Shown here piece by piece: positions 56,742 through 64,000 of a DNA stretch of 64,000 nucleotides. The first letter of the stretch is position 1. The number at the start of each line of letters is the position of its first letter. The notes beneath the pieces were generated by a model. It searched no databases and had not been told where the DNA came from. It saw only the letters and a program-made list of their open reading frames with translations. The DNA is taken from positions 1 to 64,000 of the forward strand of contig NZ_VFTZ01000003.1 in NCBI RefSeq assembly GCF_006440775.1, read 5' to 3'. Origin of the DNA: Mesorhizobium sp. B2-7-2 (lineage in GTDB: Bacteria > Pseudomonadota > Alphaproteobacteria > Rhizobiales > Rhizobiaceae). The translations under genes and the position numbers were made by a program.

Positions 56742-57365
56742 ATGGACAACGAGTTTCCAAACTTCGCGGCGCTGAGAGCCGCCAAAATCGAAAACGTGGA
56801 TTATCGCATCGTCGTCCGGCGCGGCGCGCGTACCGGAAGTGCCATCGTCATGGCCCCGCATGGCGGCAAGATCGAGCCTCGCACCTCCCTGATCGCTGAG
56901 ACGATAGCAGGGGCCGATCTCGATATGTATTGCTTTGAAGGGCTCATGCTGGAAAGCAACCGGGAGCTGCACGTAACGTCCAGGAACTTTGATGAGGAGT
57001 CCGCGCTCGAACTGTTGCGGACGAAGTCTACGGTCGTCGCTATCCACGGCCGTCAGGATCGCGACGATCCCTCGACAGTCTACCTGGGCGGCAAGGACGC
57101 CGCTCTGGTTTCAGAGATAGCCGGGCGTCTGCAGGAGGCCGGCTTCCAGACAAAAAGGGACAACCATCCCTTTCCCGGTATCCAGGATTCGAACATCGTC
57201 AACCGCGGACTGACGGGGAAGGGAGCGCAGCTGGAAGTGCCCTTCTCGCTGCGCCGCCGACTGGGAACCGAGCCGGAGCTTCTGGAAAAATTCTGCACGG
57301 CGGTTCGCAACGCCATCGAGACATTCGACGCCATAAACGGCGCCCGGTCTCCAATCATGTTTTGA
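56742..57365 (+). CDS. Poly-gamma-glutamate hydrolase family protein
   Basis: A 207-residue member of the PghP-like zinc peptidase family (phage poly-gamma-glutamate hydrolase). Zinc and catalytic residues appear in MAPHGGKIEPRTS and VAIHGRQD, and the C-terminal NRGLTGKGAQLEVPFSLRRR is the family pattern. No signal peptide. The family is best known from Bacillus phages, which degrade capsules, so transfer into this genome is plausible. It starts 10 bp after the acyl-CoA synthetase stop on the same strand. The substrate here is not known. Confidence 0.8.
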   Translation: MDNEFPNFAALRAAKIENVDYRIVVRRGARTGSAIVMAPHGGKIEPRTSLIAETIAGADLDMYCFEGLMLESNRELHVTSRNFDEESALELLRTKSTVVAIHGRQDRDDPSTVYLGGKDAALVSEIAGRLQEAGFQTKRDNHPFPGIQDSNIVNRGLTGKGAQLEVPFSLRRRLGTEPELLEKFCTAVRNAIETFDAINGARSPIMF

Positions 57366-57448
57366 ATGCTGCGAGGATGCCCGTGACAGGTGCTCCCCAC
57401 GCGCTTTTCCGCTAAGTTCGTGTAAACGCCTGGCGTTCGGGGGCTTCG

Positions 57449-58552
57449 ATGACTGGTTACGCGCGATCGGTGACGTCCTACGCGATGCCGTTGGCCGCGC
57501 TGGCGATGGCTGTCGCGGTCAGGGCCAGCGGCCTTTCGGTCGACGAAGGGTCGCTGAATACCAGGATCCTCGTCGGAGCGCTGTCGAGCGCCATCATGTT
57601 CACCACCATTTTCGTCGTGCTCGACCACGCCGAGGCAGTCGCCTTGCGCGTCGGCGAACCTTACGGAACATTGGTGCTGACTTTCGCGGTGACGGCAATC
57701 GAAGTGTCGATCATCGTCTCCATGATGCTGCATGGAGAAAACAATCCGACGCTGGCGCGCGAGTCCGTTTTCTCGACAGTGATGATCACGTCTACCGGCG
57801 TCGTCGGCATCTGTCTCACGCTTGGCGGCTGGCGCTACCGCAAGCAGGCGATCCTCCGGCAAGGCACCAACGCATACCTGTCGGTTCTGATCGCGCTGAC
57901 CGTGATGACGCTTATTCTTCCGACCTACACCCAAACCACGGATCCCGGCACGTTTTCGGCGGCTCAGCTTGGTTTTGTCAGCGTCCTTTCGGTGCTGCTT
58001 TATGCGAGCTTCGTGTTCGCCCAGACCGTCCGGCACCGGGAGGACTTCGTCCAGGGACAGGCACACGACGCTCCGACGCGAACTGCCTCCCACGGAAGCA
58101 TCTCCGTCAGCGCGCTCCTGCTGCTGAGCGGGCTCATCGGAATTGTCCTGCTCGCCGAGCAGGTCGCCGCGAGCGTGGAGGATGCGCTCGCCGCCTATCA
58201 GGTGACCCGGGCCGACAGCATCGTAGGGGCAATGATCGCCGCACTGGTTTTGATGCCGGAGGCCATCTCGGCGATCCGCGCCTCCTTCAGAAATGAGCTG
58301 CAGCGCAGCCTGAACGTCGCGATGGGCTCGGCCTGCGCCACGATCGGCTTGACGATACCGGCGGTCGCCGCCGCCAGCCTGCTGACGGGCAGGGGACTGA
58401 CCTTGGGGCTTCCGGCGTCCGACGCCGTGCTTCTGGTGCTGGCGCTTTTCATATGCAGCGTCAGCTTCAGCACCGAACGAACGACGTTCCTGACCGGCAT
58501 GGTGCACGTCGTGGTGTTTTTCACCTATGTGTTTCTGATCTTCGTGCCGTGA
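57449..58552 (+). CDS. Cation/proton antiporter, CaCA family (ChaA-like)
   Basis: An inner-membrane antiporter of 367 residues with about eleven helices in two alpha-repeats. The signature pattern is GEPYGTLVLTFAVTAIEVSI in the first repeat and MIAALVLMPEAISAIRASFR in the second. These Glu-containing segments form the ion site of Ca2+/H+ (and Na+, K+/H+) ChaA-type exchangers. The N-terminus lacks a signal peptide. It follows the poly-gamma-glutamate hydrolase gene by 83 bp, in the same direction. Ion specificity is not determinable. Confidence 0.85.
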   Translation: MTGYARSVTSYAMPLAALAMAVAVRASGLSVDEGSLNTRILVGALSSAIMFTTIFVVLDHAEAVALRVGEPYGTLVLTFAVTAIEVSIIVSMMLHGENNPTLARESVFSTVMITSTGVVGICLTLGGWRYRKQAILRQGTNAYLSVLIALTVMTLILPTYTQTTDPGTFSAAQLGFVSVLSVLLYASFVFAQTVRHREDFVQGQAHDAPTRTASHGSISVSALLLLSGLIGIVLLAEQVAASVEDALAAYQVTRADSIVGAMIAALVLMPEAISAIRASFRNELQRSLNVAMGSACATIGLTIPAVAAASLLTGRGLTLGLPASDAVLLVLALFICSVSFSTERTTFLTGMVHVVVFFTYVFLIFVP

Positions 58553-58597
58553 AGTGCCGACCAGCGGGCGCAGGGATGGAGAGCATCGAAGCGCGCT

Positions 58598-61888
<3,291 letters not shown>

Positions 61889-61905
61889 GGTCATACCTCC
61901 CAAGC

Positions 61906-61936
61906 AAAAAGGCGCGGGTCATGCCCGCGCCTTTTA
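61906..61936 (+). terminator. Terminator between katG and aqpZ
   Basis: GGCGCGGG (61911-61918) and CCCGCGCC (61924-61931) around TCATG, with flanking AAAA and TTTT extending the stem on both strands. It can stop transcripts of both convergent genes. Confidence 0.85.
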
Positions 61937-61953
61937 CTTTTATCGAACTGTGG

Positions 61954-62631
61954 TCAGTCTTTTTCGAAGATGCCGGCCTTGGCGACGACACCGGCAATCG
62001 CTCCGCCGATCAGCGGCGCGACGATGAACAGCCAGAGCTGGCCGAGCGCGGCACCCCCCGAAAACAGCGCCGGGCCGATCGAGCGCGCCGGATTGACCGA
62101 GGTGCCGGTCACCGGGATCATGGCGAAGTGGATCCCCGCCAGCGTCAGGCCGATGACCAGGCCGGCAAAGGCGGTCGTGTGCTTGGCGTTGGTGACGCCG
62201 AGGATCACCGTGACGAAGGTGAAGGTGCCGATCAGCTCCCACAGGAAGGCCGAGCTCATGCCCCATTTCGTTTCGTCCCAGCCATTGGCGCCGAAGCCGC
62301 CGGTGTGGCCGCCGACCTGGCCGGAAACGATAATCCACAGCGCCAGCGAGGCGATGATGGCGCCAATGATCTGCGCGATCCAGTAGGGAACGACGTCCTT
62401 GGCCGGCATCCGCCCTGCCAGGAACACGCCGAGCGTCACCGCCGGATTGAGATGCGCGCCCGAGATCGGGCCGATCGCATAGGCCGCGGCGATCAGGCCG
62501 ATGCCGAACGCCAGGCCGATGCCTTCCTGTCCGAGCGGCAGCGCGCCGCCGAAGCCACCCGTAACCACGGAGGCGGTGCCGATGAACACCAACAAAAACG
62601 TGCCGAGAACTTCTGCCAGATAAGTCTTCAT
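61954..62631 (-). CDS. aqpZ: Aquaporin Z
   Basis: An inner-membrane water channel of 225 residues with six helices and two half-helices. The two NPA boxes are SGAHLNPAVTLGVFLAGR and TGTSVNPARSIGPALFSGG. The aromatic-arginine filter (Arg after the second NPA) and the narrow-pore His (THGF-like context in LAGIHFAMIPV) fit a water-specific aquaporin. ATG at 62631; a longer frame to 62760 adds a non-membrane leader and was rejected. Convergent with katG. Confidence 0.94.
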   Translation of the reverse strand: MKTYLAEVLGTFLLVFIGTASVVTGGFGGALPLGQEGIGLAFGIGLIAAAYAIGPISGAHLNPAVTLGVFLAGRMPAKDVVPYWIAQIIGAIIASLALWIIVSGQVGGHTGGFGANGWDETKWGMSSAFLWELIGTFTFVTVILGVTNAKHTTAFAGLVIGLTLAGIHFAMIPVTGTSVNPARSIGPALFSGGAALGQLWLFIVAPLIGGAIAGVVAKAGIFEKD

Positions 62632-62961
62632 TGCCCTCTCCTCATAGGATCCGCCAAACCGCGTTTTCCCGCGTCGCGAATCACCGCCGGAAGAGTATTC
62701 CTGCGGACAACACTTGCAAAGCTGGGTGGTTAAGCCGGTGGGCTTTCTTGCAGGCGTCAATCAAAACATTAGAAGTCTTTCATATTCTGATCGATTGTTC
62801 TTGTCTCCGGCCGCGCTGCTCAACATGGAAAAACCGCGCGGCCAAATTGCCGGTCTTGAAACGCCATTTCATCGGCAAGCCGAAATGGAACTGTTTCAAT
62901 CCTGGCCTGAAAGGCTTTAAGAGCGGGCTGGAACCGAATTGTAACAGCTACGGAAAACAGG
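62632..62961. other. 330-bp divergent intergenic region, aqpZ to rRNA methyltransferase
   Basis: No gene is supported. The middle is AT-richer (62750-62800). Its main feature is the imperfect palindrome at 62856-62899. Promoters for both divergent genes must lie here, but I can see no clear -35/-10 pair. Confidence 0.5.
62856..62899. repeat. Imperfect palindrome TTGAAAC...GTTTCAA
   Basis: Outer arms TTGAAAC (62856-62862) and GTTTCAA (62893-62899), a second CCATT/AATGG pair, and an inner TCGGC-AA-GCCGA hairpin, joined by small bulges. It is of the same general size and build as the other dispersed palindromes in this window, with different arms. Confidence 0.6.
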
Positions 62962-64000
62962 ATGCGACTGGGCGGAAGGCTGGCGGCGGCCATAGAGGTT
63001 CTTGAAGACATCGGCCGGCGCCACCGGCCGGTGGCCGACGCGCTGCGCGACTGGGGCCTGTCGCATCGCTTCGCCGGCGGCGGCGACCGCGCGGCGATCG
63101 GCAACATCGTTTATGATGCACTGCGCCGCAAACGCTCAGCCGGTTGGCTGTTCGGCGAGGACACGCCGCGCGCCATCGGATTCGGCGCGCTTCTGTTGGA
63201 ATGGGGCCAGACGGCGCAGTCGCTCAACGACGCGCTCGACGGCGACAAATTCGCGCCGCCGCTGCTCAGCGCGTCCGAGTTGAAAGCGGCTGCCGAGACC
63301 AGGCTTGGCGAGGCCCCCGATGCTGTGCGAGCCGATGTCCCGGACTGGTGCGCGCCGTTGCTCGAGCAAGCCTATGGCGACGCCTGGGTCAAGGAAGGCG
63401 CCGCCCTGGCGCAGCGCCCGCCGCTGGACCTGAGGGTCAACACGCTCCAGGCCGATCGCGCCAAGGTGCTGGCCGAGCTCCAGGGCACGGGTGCCGCGCC
63501 TACGGCGATCGCGCCGCATGGCATCCGCATCCCGCCGATCGACGGCGACGGCCGGCATCCGAACGTGCAGGCCGAGCCTGCCTTCCAAAAAGGCTGGTTC
63601 GAAGTGCAGGACGAGGGCTCGCAGCTTGCCGCCGCGCTTGCCGGTGCCGCGCCCGGTATGCAGGTGCTCGATTATTGCGCCGGCGCCGGCGGCAAGACGC
63701 TGGCGCTGTCCGCCGAGATGGACAATCGCGGCCAGCTCTTTGCCCATGACGCGGAGAAGGTGCGGCTGGCGCCGATCTTCGAGCGCATCCGCCGCTCGCA
63801 CAACCGCAACGTCCAGGTCGTCAGCAAGCCCGCGGAGCTTGCGCCGCTCGCCAACCGTATGGACATCGTGCTGATCGACGCGCCCTGCACTGGCAGCGGC
63901 ACCTGGCGGCGGCGGCCCGACGCCAAATGGCGATTGACGGAAAGGCAGCTCGATGCCCGCAAGGGAGAGCAGCAGGCGATCCTCGACACCGCGCAAGCCT
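62962..64000 (+). CDS. RsmB-family rRNA (cytosine-C5)-methyltransferase (partial, runs off window)
   Basis: The first 346 residues of an RsmB/NOL1-NOP2-type methyltransferase; the frame is still open at the last base. An N-terminal NusB-like helical part (about 1-140) is followed by the SAM-binding motif LDYCAGAGGKTLALSAEM and the catalytic DAPCTGSGTWRRRPDAKW, which holds the conserved Cys of motif IV. The motif VI Cys would lie just beyond the edge. It probably methylates a 16S rRNA cytosine. The ATG at 62962 follows ACAGG. Confidence 0.9.
   Translation, partial: MRLGGRLAAAIEVLEDIGRRHRPVADALRDWGLSHRFAGGGDRAAIGNIVYDALRRKRSAGWLFGEDTPRAIGFGALLLEWGQTAQSLNDALDGDKFAPPLLSASELKAAAETRLGEAPDAVRADVPDWCAPLLEQAYGDAWVKEGAALAQRPPLDLRVNTLQADRAKVLAELQGTGAAPTAIAPHGIRIPPIDGDGRHPNVQAEPAFQKGWFEVQDEGSQLAAALAGAAPGMQVLDYCAGAGGKTLALSAEMDNRGQLFAHDAEKVRLAPIFERIRRSHNRNVQVVSKPAELAPLANRMDIVLIDAPCTGSGTWRRRPDAKWRLTERQLDARKGEQQAILDTAQA

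Overview
The window is a GC-rich, gene-dense chromosomal segment of an alphaproteobacterium of the order Hyphomicrobiales, most likely Mesorhizobium or a close relative. The evidence is the gene content (plant-type glutamate-cysteine ligase, short HisG with HisZ, a DUF768 protein, a phasin, glcDEF, an alphaproteobacterial-type tRNA-His) and several families of dispersed palindromic and mosaic intergenic repeats typical of rhizobia. Almost every gene is ordinary chromosomal metabolism. There is no prophage, insertion sequence, integron, CRISPR array or rRNA operon. The novelty lies in the intergenic DNA, in small RNAs, and in a few repeat-rich proteins.

Layout. 0-12 kb: a glutamine-synthetase-family (polyamine-type) ligase, a HAD hydrolase, a degenerate receiver-domain protein, isocitrate lyase aceA with a divergent RamB/ScfR-type regulator, an EamA transporter, and a complete polyamine ABC transporter (potFGHI-like). 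12-22 kb: an AsmA-like protein, acetoacetyl-CoA synthetase, a very large PAS histidine kinase of the PdhS/DivJ/PleC type, a phasin, then a small RNA candidate with three anti-Shine-Dalgarno loops, tRNA-His and a DUF768 protein. 22-32 kb: a P1/S58 peptidase, xseA, a CHASE4-GGDEF-EAL protein, a LysR regulator, a DUF1127 gene with a structured 3' tail, a hicAB module joined to a repeat-containing DUF937 gene, and gshA. 32-39 kb: rsmE, an uncharacterised protein, a class I glutamine amidotransferase, a Gly-Thr-Ser minisatellite protein with a membrane methyltransferase, a LuxR regulator and a PPP-type phosphatase. 39-48 kb: lldRD and glcDEF (lactate and glycolate oxidation) and folD. 48-55 kb: an L,D-transpeptidase, tag, two small envelope proteins, and hisS-hisZ-hisG. 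55-64 kb: an acyl-CoA synthetase, a poly-gamma-glutamate hydrolase, a cation/proton antiporter, divergent oxyR/katG, aqpZ, and the start of an RsmB-type rRNA methyltransferase that runs off the right edge.

How the parts work together. Several units handle two-carbon and storage carbon: AceA and its regulator (glyoxylate shunt), acetoacetyl-CoA synthetase and phasin (polyhydroxybutyrate turnover), GlcDEF and LldD (2-hydroxyacid oxidation), and an acyl-CoA synthetase. A TTTGACCAGT motif occurs upstream of both lldR and glcD and may link those two units. The phasin gene has a dyad over its -35 element and is followed by the anti-Shine-Dalgarno small RNA candidate. tRNA-His and HisS, both of the alphaproteobacterial type, lie 30 kb apart. 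All assignments were made by reading motifs by eye; no database search or folding program was run.
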